DNA of 64,000 bases from positions 248,001 to 312,000 of the forward strand of contig CANTUR010000037.1 in assembly GCA_947683625.1 (NCBI GenBank). The letters run 5' to 3'. This DNA comes from Mallotus nudiflorus. Lineage: Eukaryota > Streptophyta > Magnoliopsida > Malpighiales > Euphorbiaceae. Under the pieces are notes generated by a model. That model was not told the origin of the DNA, ran no database searches, and saw nothing but the letters and a program-made list of their open reading frames with translations. The translations under genes and the position numbers were made by a program. Positions 46,720 to 59,149 of this stretch are shown piece by piece; positions within the stretch are counted from its first letter, which is position 1; every line of letters starts with the position of its first letter.

Positions 46720-47840
46720 TGTGTGAAAAATTTTATTATTAATTAAGCATTTTATTTTGATAATTTGTGTGTTTTAGTTGGTTTTATCTTGTTAGTTTTT
46801 AGTTTTTATTTTATTTTATTATGTTTTAGGTTGGTTAGGATTCCTACTAAAGAGATTTGATGAAAAATAGTATATTTGGGTGAAGATTCTTACCTGCCAT
46901 CATTGGGAAACTGTGGTTGTAGCCTTTTATCAAATTAAATTTGTATGACGTGTCATTGACTTATTTTAAAGGGTAACGTAACCATTCTTCATTAGCTTCA
47001 AATACATTATATTAAGGGCAATTTTGAGAGGAGAAGGTGATTGGAAGAGCTTAAGAAATATGGAAGAAACACAAGAAAGATCAAGAGTTGAAAATTAAAG
47101 ATAAAAAAACCTGGTTTTTCTTCTCTTCACTCTTTTTTATTCTTGTAATTTTCATGGATTTTTTTTATGGTTGTGTTGAATACTTTTACAAGATTTTAGG
47201 TTAAATTTATGCTAGTTAGAGATTGATGATTTAACATGAATTAGTTTTTCTTATTTGATTAATTATTAGTTCTTGTAAACTATGTTTATTATGCTTATCA
47301 TATGTTAATGCTTGATCACCATTAGCATAATTAAAATTAGGGTCTTAGTTTAAGATATAAAAAACTTAGTAGATCTATAAACATAGATTTAAATTGCTTA
47401 TAGGTTGAGATATCATAAGTGAGTTAAATTCCAATTGGGAGTTGGTGAATAAATTTATAATTTTATTTGGGGAATTGAGTTCATAATGAGAGTTAGGGTT
47501 TAATTTTCTTGCTTAAGGGTTATGAATTGAATTTGGTTAAGACTTAATAAAGATTGATCAACAATTTAGAAGTACCCAAGATTTTTCATTAATTAATGTT
47601 AATTAAGGATTGTGAAGAAATTCAATTCCTAACCATTGTATCCATTGATTATTTACTCCTTTGTTTTAGAATTTATTTTATAAATTCATTTATTTACTAT
47701 TTAATTTTCTTCCTAATCTCCATATTTGAAAGCCTTAGAAAATAGAGAATTAGGTTAATAGGTAGTTAGAACTAGTCTCCAAAGGAACAAATTTTTACTA
47801 CTTGTCAGATATAATGTGCTTGCGGTTTTACCATAATACC
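46720..47840 (+). repeat. Athila-like 5' LTR
   Basis: Starts about tgtgtgaaaaattttattat and ends near 'ataatgtgcttgcggtttta', directly before a recognisable Gag. The tail block, with alternating 'aagagttagggt/ggttaagactt' text and 'gtgcttgcggtt', is the usual form of plant Athila-type LTR ends. No matching 3' copy was found in the window, so the boundaries are approximate. Confidence 0.55.
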
Positions 47841-47845
47841 CAATG

Positions 47846-50070
47846 ATGGTGAATAATGGTAATCAAGATGCTGATATAAGGGTGTCATTGGGTACATCAC
47901 TGCTTGGTTTAGGCAGTGCACAATAAAGCATAATAAGGCCTAACATTGAAGATAATAATTTTAAGATAAAGCCTGCTTTACTATAGATGATCCAATCGAC
48001 TGTCCAATTTTATGGGATGCTAAATGAAGACCCAAATGACCATATTGTAAACTTCCTTGAGATTTATAACATGCTCAAGTACAATGGCATATCTAATGAT
48101 GCTCTAAGGCTGAGATTATTCTCATTCACTTTAAAGGACAAGGCTAAAGCGTGGTCAAAATCTCAACCACCCAGTTCTTTCACCAATTGGAGTATTTTGG
48201 CAAAAGCATTCCTAGCAAGATATTTTCCACCATCTAAGACAACAAAAGTGGTAAAAGAGCTCACTTTATTCTAATAGTTTGAGAACAAATCCTTGAATGA
48301 AGCTTGGAAGAGATTCAGAAAATTGTAAAGGAGGTGCCCACATCATGGACCACTAAAAGATGTGCTTATAAGGACATTTTATAATGGAGTCATAAGTTCT
48401 ATAAGGGATTCCATTGATGTTAATAATGGTGGATTTTTTATAAGGAAAATAATGGAGGCAACTACACAATGTTTGGAAATGATGGTGCTTTACAATTGCT
48501 AATGGTCTTCTGAGAGATGTCATCCACCAAAGCAAATGGGAAGCCTATAAGTTAACATAGTGATAGCCCTCAAAGCTCAAATTTCTGCATTAACAAAACA
48601 AATTGGCAACCTTACCCAAAAAAATAATTAACTTATAGGCTCCACTATAAAATGTCCATCTTGTAATTTTTTTTGTTATTCTAATAATGAGTTTGGTGTT
48701 TATAATGCAAGTATAATGAAGGATGGCTATTTGGAGCAAGTTAATTAAGTGAGGAACCAATTTTAAGAGTAGGCTAACAACCCTACTCTAACACTTCTAA
48801 TCTAGGATGGCAAAATCACCCAAAATTTTCATGGAGTAATAAAAATAATGTGGCTGCACCTAGCTTCCCCAATAACAATAACTTGTAAAGGCAATAAGCA
48901 CCACTAGGATTTTAGCATCCACAACAAGGTAGAATGGCATCTTTGGAGAATATGCTAGATAAATTTTTGGATGCCATTACTAATAAGCTGTTAAGTCATG
49001 AGGAGAACTAGAAGAGGATGGAAGCCAAATTTGATCATATTGTAAAGAACCACTCCTTTTTTATCCACAAAATTGAGGTTCAACTAGGGCAACTTGCAAA
49101 TGCAGTAAGAACAAGAGCAAGGCAACCTTTTAAGTACAATAGAGTCTAATCCAAAAGAGTTGAAGGCTATCACTTTAAGGAGTGGTAAAGACGTGAAATC
49201 ATATATTGAAATTTCCAAGGATAATAAGAAGAAAGATGAGGAACAATATATAATGGTGGAGGATGAGACAAAAGTGGAGAGCAAGACATAGCAAAAAAAG
49301 GTTCCAAAATCTATACCTTTCTCTTTTGCACTAAAGAACCTATTTCCATAAAGGTTAAAGAAGCCATAAGATAGTTAATAATTTGCTAAGTTTTTAGAGA
49401 TCTTTAAAAAGTTTCACATTAATATTCCTTTGGTTGAGGCCCTTGTGCAAATGCCCTAATATACAAGGTTCCTAAAAGATCTTATAACTAGCAAATGGAG
49501 ATGGAATGATCATAAGATAGTGCCACTCATAGAAACTTATAGTTTAATTATTTCTCAAAAGATCCCACTAAATTAAAAGATCCAAGGAGTTTCATAATTC
49601 CTTGCATTAGTGGTACTCGTGAATTTCCTAGATGTTTATATGATTTAACGGTAAGTATTAATTTAATGCCTCTTTCTGTTTTTAAGAAATTATAATTGGG
49701 AGACATAAAGGCCATTAATATTTCATTGTAGTTACCAGATCATTCCATTAAGAAGCCTTATGGTGTGATTAAAGACATTTTGGTAAAGGTAGACAAGTTT
49801 ATTCTCCCTTTTGGTTTTTTCATATTGGATTTTGAGGAAAATAGAACTTTTCCTTTAATTTTAGGTAGGCCTTTCTTGAATACTATTAGAGTTTTGATTG
49901 ATGTGCATAAGGGTAAATTAACTCTTAGGGTAGGGGATGAAAGTGCAAACTTTATGATGTCTAAATTAATGAAATACCCTAATGAGAATGAGATGTGTAT
50001 AAAGGTTAAGATTATGGATAAGTGTGTAAAGGAAGTAAGTTGTCAAGAGGGAGGAAAAAAAAGTTAAGGT
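47846..50070 (+). pseudogene. Athila-like Gag and protease
   Basis: The N-terminus near 47846 ('MVNNGNQDADIRVSLGTSLL') leads to a Gag domain at 47987-48274: 'VQFYGMLNEDPNDHIVNFLE', 'KYNGISNDALRLRLFSFTLK', 'KAWSKSQPPSSF', 'ARYFPPSKTTKVVKE'. It continues in broken frames ('AWKRFRKL', 'RRCPHHGPLKD', 'TFYNGV'). 49600-50060 holds the protease: the active-site region reads 'CLYDLTVSINLMPLSVFKKL' (DLG is now DLT, about 49642), then 'YGVIKDILVKVDKFILPFGF' and 'RTFPLILGRPFLNTIRVLID'. Multiple stops occur. No reverse transcriptase or integrase follows. Confidence 0.88.
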
Positions 50071-51541
50071 GAGTGATGAGGATTGTGAAAGTGAGTAAGA
50101 GAACACATTTGGAAAATTTAAAATTTTGTTAAAAGTGACAACCTTATACGTGCTCATCCTAAGAACCAATACCTTCCTAAGAGGAACATGATGAAAAAGA
50201 TGAAGAGGAAGAAGAGGTTGAAGCTCAACCAAGTCAAGCAAGTGAAGATGTGGGTTGGTAATAAATCTTCCATCTCCTTGATGCTTTTGAGAGAAAGTTT
50301 GATGAACTATTTAATGAGTTGGAGCATTCCATTAAAGGCATTCAAAGGGAATAAAATTATTATAACTACAAGCTCAGTAAGTTCATCAAAATGGCAAACT
50401 ATGATGTTACGTCTCCTTTATTTATTACTTTACCACAGTAAGGGGAGTCCTTCTTTCCTTATTTAATTTTTTTGTTATTTTATTTTATATTCTCTTTTAT
50501 TTCTTGTGTTTTTATTATCTTTTACACTTAGTTTTTCACATTGAGGGCAATGTGAAGCTTAAATGGTGCGCGAGGGAGGGGGGGAGAGGGTTAGCTCTTG
50601 CATTTGCATATAGTTAGGTTTTAAATTTTATGCTTTATTTGGAATTTTATTATGATTTTTAGTTATTAAATTTTTAAGTTTTAGGCTTGTTACATATAGA
50701 ATTTGTACACTTAAATTTTTGTAATTTATCACCATGATGAGTTGAGCACATTGTTTATGACTTTCTTGTATATGTGTTTTAATCTTTTGTTAATGCTTAA
50801 TTTTTGACTTGTAAGTGGTACTTAATTTTTGAATGATCAAATTTTATGTGTTGATAATTGAGAAAAATGTTTATAAGTGGTACTTAACTTTGATTTGTAC
50901 TTGATTCTTGGATTAAATAGGTGTGATGGTAGCATAAAAAAATGCATGTGAATAAATAAATTTCTCTCTTCTAAATAAGGAGATAGTATTTAAATTTCAA
51001 TCTTTATATGCTCCATATTTTCCTCCAATGCTCTAGATTATAGTAAGAGGATCTGAAAGACCCATTTGATGATATCCACATTTAGTACATGAATGGTAGG
51101 GGATTACTAAAAGTAGGAAGATTGGTTAGAGAGAATACAAAAAAAATATTAAAAAAAGAGCGAGATGAAGCATAAAATGCACTCGCTTATCAAAAAAATT
51201 TGTGTTATCTGGTGCGTGTTAAGTTTAAAGGTTGCTATAAGTTGATATAATAGTTCTAAATGGTTCCATTTTTCTTATGTGTTAACTTATAATTTTTGAG
51301 AATTCAAAAATAAATTTTACTTTTCACTTGACAAGTTTTATATCTTTGACCTTGAGTTATCAATTTAGATTTGAGTTTAAGTTTTGCATTAATTAAAAAT
51401 TATGATGGATAGATAAGTTAAAGTTTATCAATGTGCTACATTCATGGTTGTGATAAATGTTCTCATAAATTTTGCTTAAGGACAAGCAAAAGTTGAAGTG
51501 TAGGGGTTATCATACATCAAGTTTTGACTATCCCCAAAAGG
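50071..51541 (+). other. 3' internal region with polypurine tracts, pol absent
   Basis: 50536-50553 carries the hairpin CACATTG-aggg-CAATGTG and 50565-50588 a G-rich polypurine tract, the pair that precedes the 3' untranslated part of Athila-type elements. 51478-51516 has 'gcttaaggacaagcaaaagt' and 'tgaagtgtagggg', the usual final tract before a 3' LTR. The 3' LTR itself is missing or replaced by the next LTR. The frame at 50188-50466 is basic and unassigned. Confidence 0.6.
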
Positions 51542-53054
51542 GTCTGATGATAGAAACAACTCCCTGAATAAGACAAAAGTCTATTCATTTGTACTGCCTC
51601 TGAAGCATGCTAAAGTCTAAAGAACATGAAATTCCAGAACTAAGCCTCTAAAGTGTGAAATCAATCATTGAATCATTAAGTCATATTTTGATCATTACAT
51701 CATACTTTAATTTCATGAAATTTGAATTCTTAAAATAATAACTAGCTAATATTGATTAATCATTACTTAAAATGTGCAACTTGTTAGACCAGTGTTTGTC
51801 TCATAAGATAGGAGCTCAACTTCATGAAAGTGGAAGCTGATTTTGATAAAAAGATACTGAAAAAATTTGTCAAATTAAAGACTTAGGACTCCCATTTTAC
51901 ACACTTTTAGCTTATTTCACTTACTTTTCCTTGGATTTTAAGACTGATTTGAACCAAACCCAACCACATCACTATTAAAGCACACTTCATAGGTATGCAA
52001 ATTTACATTCTACACATCATTTTCAACCTCTCAATGATGACAACTTGAGAATCACTTAAAGCTAGAGCTTAAAAAAACTAAAGAACAAGCTTAGTCAAAT
52101 CTAAGGACCAAATAATCATTTTTGTACATTTATTTTACTATTTTGCATTTTATTTTATTATCGCGAGTAGTTGAGAAATTGTTATGACTTGTGTGGTGAG
52201 ATTGGCAATTTTGCATGCTGTCTAAATAATTTCTATCTTGTTTTGTTCATATTAATCTGTCATTTTGCATTCACTACTCTTAAATGTGAAAAACTATAAA
52301 GAAGCATTAGTTTTATATCAAAACTGCATTATTTTCATTATAAAAATCATATTTTTGTAATAAAATTCACATTTTCATCATAATTTTGCATTTTATGGAT
52401 AAAATATCATCTTTTGCATCAAGTTTGCATCTTTACCTTCAAAAATATGAAACTCATCATTTTTACATCATTCCATACAATTTATGTGAAAAATCATCAT
52501 TTTTCACATAAAGTTGGCATCCTGCATCCATAAAATAATCAAAATAATGCTTTTACTCAAAATCACCAATTTCGTATCATAATTGCATCTTCTAATAAAT
52601 TTATCATTCAACACACAAAAATCATTTTCATTGCATTAGAATTACATCCTTGCATCATAACTACACCATTTACATGAAAATAAATATTTTCTCTTATTCT
52701 ATGTTAAAAATGAATATAATAATATGAAACTTTACATTTCTAAGCTAGATCCTTTATTTCATGGTCCAATGTTACATCTATGCATCTTTTTTTTTTAATC
52801 ATTTAGAAATGATTTATCATTTTAGCAATTATCTCATTCTTATTCCAATAATCCTATAAGTGCACACAACTACATGCAATTATCTGTTGTTCACAATTCA
52901 TTAATTGAATATCTCTTGCTATTCATTGTCCTGGTGGATGAATGGATGGAATTGCATATAATTATCCTAATCTCTATTTTGCAAGCGTATTCTAGAATTA
53001 GGACTAGATTTACATTCCCATAACTTAAATAAACAAGTAAAAAGGTCGCTCACA
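51542..53054 (+). repeat. Tat-like Ty3 5' LTR
   Basis: Starts about tgatgatagaaacaactccc and ends '..gtcgctcaca', followed at 53056 by tggtgactccactaggga. The latter resembles the conserved 'TGGCGACTCCACTGGGGA' block after the 5' LTR of plant Tat-type elements. No 3' partner was found, so the start is approximate. Confidence 0.6.
52190..52690. repeat. Degenerate 'ttgcatc'/'atcattttt' repeat field inside the LTR
   Basis: At least fifteen occurrences of TTGCAT, GCATC or ATCATTTT with irregular spacing of about 15-35 bp. It includes a perfect hairpin GTGAAAAAT-catc-ATTTTTCAC at 52491-52512. Non-coding. Confidence 0.6.
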
Positions 53055-53055
53055 A

Positions 53056-54449
53056 TGGTGACTCCACTAGGGATCTCTGGTTAGAAAGATTGATTCAAAA
53101 ATGACTATTTCTCATTATTTAACATTCGACTGCATAAAGCCTATTCCCATTGCATTAGATAACACTTTCTATGTACACTATTGGTCCTTATTAGCTAACG
53201 ATGACAAAAAGTGATCCACTAGAGTTCCATTTGAGTCATGGGGTGACTGATTTAGATTCATCACCTTTAGCCTTAACTCTTACCAGTTATCAAAAGAATG
53301 CTATACTTACTTATTGGAGTTCGTAACCCTAGTCATGGGGGGCATTCTCACTAAAGGAGCCCTTAGCCTTATACCCTTAACTTAGCCTATGTAAATAAAC
53401 CAATAGAAACTTCCATTAGGATCCTACCGAGCTTTGTATACTAGCCGTAATGATGTCCATTTGACATGATATTCACAAGTGCCATGACATTTCTAGTTTC
53501 TATCACTGATTGGCGTCATCATGTTAGTTCTCTTATATTGTTCACATTTAGATTTATATGACCCTTGTTTACCTTATACAAGCCTAATGTATGAGGAATG
53601 ATAAATAATTATATACCTCTATTTGGATAGCCTATGAGAACTGGTGAACAATAGCATCTTTTGATAATGGAACCTATGAAGCATGGTCCATTTGTCCTTA
53701 TCATATCAAATAAATGAGATAGGGATTTGACTATATTATAGATATTTACGTTCAAAGAATCAAGTTGTAAACTCTTGAATAGCACTTTCATGCCTCTTAG
53801 TAAACGTATAGAATATCAATGTAGGACATGAACTTAGGCCCCTTTTGTTGACTATAGCCCTTACACACGTGAGCATGCATGGACTATAGATGCCATTTGA
53901 GACCTGATGACTAGTCCCCACATTGACATTATATGTTTATATAGAGAACATTTTTGTATCATTCTTTAGTTTACCTTTTGATTCTAATTAATATAAATTA
54001 AGGTAGTATTGTCTGAGAATAGAACCATAGTCCCCTATTGACTATTAAGTCAAAACCCTACCTAGGAAAGAGACTGATAACCTAGGAGTTATAAAGTTGG
54101 GAGTGAGAACTTACCTATGATTGGTTTATTCCTTATGTAGGAAACACTAACTAGTTTTTAAATTCTCTTTCAATCATGCATCTATAATATAGATTTAAAC
54201 ATCACACACTGACCACATTTTCTTGTAGCCATCTACATCTATCATAACAAGATTATGCACGAAGCACACCATGCATACATGATTACCCTTCTCTTTTATA
54301 GGCACATGCCATGCATACATTATTCATCATTTGTTTATTTTATCTCATTAATGTGTAGAAAAACATAATTCTCAATATGAGTGATCATGAAATTGATTCC
54401 TCCTGATGAAGCAATGGAAGAATGAGGGCAAGGATTCAAGGTTTGCTTG
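53056..54449 (+). other. Tat-like element leader, no gene recognised
   Basis: Contains the primer-binding-type block at 53056 and then about 1.3 kb without recognised protein motifs. 'gcatgcat' and 'catgcatacat' words recur at 53872 and 54270-54320. The reverse frame 53609-53791 is not supported. Confidence 0.45.
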
Positions 54450-54900
54450 AAGATGGCATTATGGTTGAAAACCTCTAAGCCCTAACAAGTATCACTAGAC
54501 ATTTCCTTCATAATTTTGATAAGGCTGACTGGAAAAGCCTATAACCTTTAGAATGTTGTGTGTCAAGACTTTCCAACATGTATACCTTGACCATAAATTT
54601 TTATGATCATGTATTCCAATTGAACAACATGGAACTATACCCATTGTATAAGGAGTTCAGTGCTATAGCAAGGCAGATTACTATAAAGACTAAAGAAGTA
54701 GTCTTTATCAACCAAGATGTCAAGTATTTAGGAATCGGGACAACACTCCTTGACCTAAACTTATAAAAGCTTGATGAACTTATCACTGTAGATAAACGGT
54801 TGATTCCTATAAAACTCTTGGGTGCTTGTACCATTAAGAAACTAGGAAGCTTACCTTGGGCATGGCTCCTCATCTGTTGTCTCTTCATCCAATACTTTAT
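54450..54900 (+). pseudogene. Ty3 Gag-like fragment
   Basis: 54560-54766 reads 'INFYDHVFQLNNMELYPLYK' and 'EFSAIARQ', resembling the 'FxDPxYRCFTFxxxDMTPTIEEY' region of Gag-like proteins in plant Tat-type elements. It then becomes interrupted. The match is partial. 54901-55683 shows no clear motif. Confidence 0.45.
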
Positions 54901-55683
54901 AATGTCATATGATGGGCTAAGGGATTACAAGATACTTTAAGTGATTGAGGGCATGTAATGTGGAATGACTCCCTTCCCACTAATCCTAGATGAGACCATT
55001 TAAGGCTTAAATGATTTTAGAACTAAAAAGTGCTCAAGTTTTACTAGAAGCCCCCGCTACTTCAGATGTGGCTACAAGTGAAACTAAGCATCCTAGAAAA
55101 ACCTATTAGTAATTGGATGAAATATCAACTGAGTAATTATTAAGAAAGGAACGTTAAGGATATCAATGGCCACTCAACATATATCCTAATTGAAGATTAG
55201 ATTGAATCTATGAAAATTGTCTTAGAAAAGTGAATAACTTGGACATGTCCTTGATGAAGGCTAAAGCATGTATGCACATATATGAATTGTGTGATAATCT
55301 CAGGATTCAGATAATGTACCTATTATTATCTGACACTAATGATAAAACAGTATAGGGTGAAGCAGCATATACCATTTAGGCTTGTAGACTTCACAAATGG
55401 TAGGATATCTCAAAGTTTTATTGACCATTTCAGGACAACATGGTAAAGGAGAACCATCCATCGCTTCACCACTAGCAATTGGGAAAATGCCACTAATGAT
55501 ATGTACAAGTAATGGGTGATTCACAGACAGAACCACCTATTAAATAATTGGTCTAGAGAACATTTACCTTTTCTCTTCTCTTATCTTACTACTTTATTTG
55601 AAATTGGTGATGTAATGAACTCTAAATTTAATGCAATATAGTCAATTTTTGCTTGCTCACTCAATTTCTTTTCTAATGGTAGT

Positions 55684-58483
55684 ATGTATTGCACTAATCC
55701 AAACACTAGCATATTTGACATTCAATCCATATGCACTGACCCATTTAACATTGGCATAGAAAATGAACCATGCATTTTGCAAATTTTGAAAGACGTTACC
55801 CCTGAGGATAAGAGGGAAATTGAAAAACTATTAATAAAATATTCAAAAGTATTTGGTTGGACATAAAAAGACATGCTCGACATCGATAGACACATCGCTC
55901 AACACTTCATTCCTACTAAAGAAGGATTTAAACCAGTGAAGCAAAAACTAAGAAGACTCAGACCAAAGTGGGCCTAACTAGTAAAGAGAGATATCAAGAA
56001 ATAGATCAAAGAAAAATTCCTAAAGGGTAGAAAAGTAAAGTCTTTGGCTCAATCCAAATAAATGTGTATTCAGAGTTACCTCAAGCCAAATGCTAAGGTA
56101 TATTGTTGGTCAGAATGGAATTGAAGTAGATATAGAGAAAGAAAAAGTGATCCAAGAAATGCCAGTGCCAATAATAGAAAAAGAGATAAGAGGGTTTTTA
56201 GGATTCATCACCAAGTTAACAACAGTGTGTGAACCGATCTTCAAGCTACTTAGAAAAGATTAGCTAGTCAAGTGGAATGAACTATACTAGTTAGAATTTG
56301 ATAAGATCAAAAGCTATTTAGCCAATCCACCAATCCTAAAATTGTTAAAGTTGGGTATGTTGTTAACCCTGTATCTAACCATTGAAAGGAATGTAATCGA
56401 TACAATATTAGCCTAAGAAGGAGAAGAGAAAGTGGAACATGTAGTTTATACTTAAGTAAGATGATGCTACCTTGTAAGGAAAAGTACAATCAAGTTGAAT
56501 AAATATGCCTAGCAATGGTATGGACAATAAAGAAGCTCAAACATTACTCTTTGTATCCAAAATGTATATAATGAAGCATCTCTATAAAGCCCCTTCCTTA
56601 GTGGAAAAGCTCACCAAGTGGCTCTTTCTATTAACAGAATTCGATGTGCATTATGTGACTAAAAAGATAATAAAAGGAAGAGCATTCATTGAGTTCCTAG
56701 CCCTCAATTTAATTCCAGATTTATAAGAAGTTCAACTAGACTTTTTACATGATTTTAACTCAACTATCGAGGTGCAGGGATGGCGTATGTACTTCAACAG
56801 GTAGTAAATAAATTTAGTCTCAGAGTCAGAATCATACTTCTAACCCTATAAGATGAAGTGGTACCAATCGCTAAGAAGCTAGCATTTAGGATCAGGAATA
56901 ATAAAGTAGAATATGAAGCACATGCATTGGAATGAAAGCTCTGATAGCTTTAGGAGTGACAGAAGTCAAATATTTGGGGATTCCATGTTAGTAATTAAAC
57001 AAACAATAAAAAAATGGGAATTAAAAGAATATCACTAGAAGTCATACTTTAGTCACTTGTAGTAACTTCCTTATCCTTCAGAAAATGCAAATTCATCCAT
57101 CTCCCTAAAAGGCACAATCAGATGGCAGATGTGCTTATCTCCTTAGCATCAGTATGGGAAGGACCAATAAAAATGCCATAAAGCCTCTAATATTACTTAA
57201 GTTAGAGCAACCCTATCATAAGTTTCTTAAAATAGCATAAATGAAAGCATACGAGAAACCTTGGTTTTATGACATCTAGAGATACCTCATAGAGTAGGAT
57301 TACCTTAAAATGGCAAGTGAAAAAGACAAAGCATTTATCTAATAGCTAGCATCAAAATTCACATCACACTAGGGTGTATTATATAAAAAACTTCATATAG
57401 GGTACAACTCTGATGTTCGAAGCAAATTGAAGTTGTAAAAGCAATGAAAGAAATACATGAAGGTGTATGTGGTTCACATATGAATAGGACAATCTTAGCT
57501 AAAAAGCTTATGAGACAAGGGTTTTTTTAGATGACGATGATGGAAGACTACATCAAGTTTTTAGAAAATGCCACATATGCCAAATTCATAGGGATGTCAA
57601 CCATCTTCCCATAACATAACTACACTCCATCTATTCTCCATGGCCCTTCTCTATATAAGGACTAGATATAATTGGGGAGATTCACCTAATAACCTCAAAT
57701 AGGCATAGATTCATCTTAGTGGTAGTTGACTACTTTATAAAATGGGTTAAAGCAAAATCATATGCAAAACTAGGGGCAAAGCAAGTGGTGAAGTTCATTG
57801 AAAAATCATGCATGTTCTATCGATATAGAATTCCCTATCATATAATATCAGGCAATGATGTTCAATTCCAAGGGGAAGTCAAAGAGTTACTAAGGAGTTA
57901 TAAGGTGGAACATCATAAGTCTTCCCCTTACCAGCCATAAGAAAATGGGCCACCAAAGCTGTAAATACAAGTATCAAGAGGATATTGTCAAAAATGACTC
58001 AGACCTATTGAGATTGGGTAGATAGTACCATATGCTTTATCAGGACTAAATATCATAACTTCAACTGGAGCCACTCCTTTCTCATTAGTGCATGGATCTT
58101 AAGTAGTACACCCAGTGGAGATGGAAATCAAATCACTATGAGTAGCAATTGAATATGAATTACCTAAATCATAATAGGCTCAATAAATGCATTATAGCCT
58201 CACTCTCTTAGACATTCAAAGACTCAAAGCATTGCACCACACACAATTGTATCAAGCTCAATTGGCAAGGGCCTTTAATAAGAAAGTGAAGCATAAGAGT
58301 ATAAAAGTAAAGGACTGGGTGCTAAAGCAAGCCAGGCATAATATTTTAGACCCGAGAGGGAAATTCATACCAAACTGGGAAGGCCTATATCTAGTCAAAA
58401 CTCTCTTATCAAAAGAAGAAGTCAAGCTAATGAATTTCAAAGGGAATGAATTCTCTGAGCCTATCAATATAGATCGCATGTGC
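55684..58483 (+). pseudogene. Ty3/gypsy Pol with reverse transcriptase deletion
   Basis: 55684-55866 is the pre-RT segment ('LKDVTPEDKREIEKLLIKYS', 'KVFGWT'). 55890-55980 is the RT start ('FIPTKEGFKPVKQKLRR'). Then the sequence jumps at about 56030 to the RT end ('NKCVFRV', 'VDIEKEKVIQEMPVP', 'EIRGFLGFITKLT'), so the fingers and palm, including the catalytic YVDD, are gone. 56280-57150 is RNase H in broken frames. 57430-58100 is integrase: zinc domain ('EIHEGVCGSHMNRTILAKKL'), core ('VVDYFIKWVKAKSYAKLGAK', 57719-57940). 58187-58486 is the C-terminal segment ('VKDWVLKQ', 'DPRGKFIPNWEGLYLV', 'EFSEPINIDRM'). Motifs fit the Tat group. Confidence 0.88.
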
Positions 58484-59149
58484 TGATCCTTATTAGATAA
58501 ACATCACAAATCACATTCATGCATTCATAAAAGCACATGCATCCATATAAGGTTTGTACAATAAATGGTCGAAAAAGGAGGACATACACTCCGCACACCA
58601 GTGAAATCTATAAAATATTATTGCACACTTATTGCAGCAATATACCAGAATTGAGTTGTAGAAACATGCACTTACAAAAGGAACAACTTAAAGAAGTTAG
58701 ATAATAGATAAATCAAATTAAAATCCTTAAACAAAGCTAGAGAACTAACATTAGTAGTGTCTAAAGGTGCTATATTTGACCAAGGCACGCCAGGGCTAGG
58801 TAAGGGAAAGTACATCCTGGCTTTTGTAATCATCAATCTAGACAATATTAGGGGCATCATCTTCACTAGGTCCCTAAGGATTGAACCACTATATGCCACA
58901 CCACTAGCATGAACCATATCCTGCTCCTCATTAATGTGAGAAGAATATGATCTCTTTTAGTAAGATCCCCATCATTACAGATAAATTATCATAACCCATG
59001 TCATTTATAAAAGTTATCACTAACAAATTCCATTACAAGATTACACTTAAATAGGAAAAGAAAAGTTAAGAAATATACGAGATCAAAAGATGATACTCTA
59101 GAAGCAGAATGACCTTGGCATGCCTATGAAGTCCTAACTCTCAAACCTG
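58484..59149. other. Element 3' flank, nothing recognised
   Basis: A purine-rich 'gaaaaaggaggac' at about 58571-58583 might be a polypurine tract. Frames on both strands at 58672-58917 are open but unrecognised. Confidence 0.35.

Noticed and set aside
43665..58483. Integrated plant pararetrovirus
   Set aside because: Gag, protease, integrase and LTR-type signals fit Ty3 retrotransposons; no movement-protein or coat motifs were recognised.
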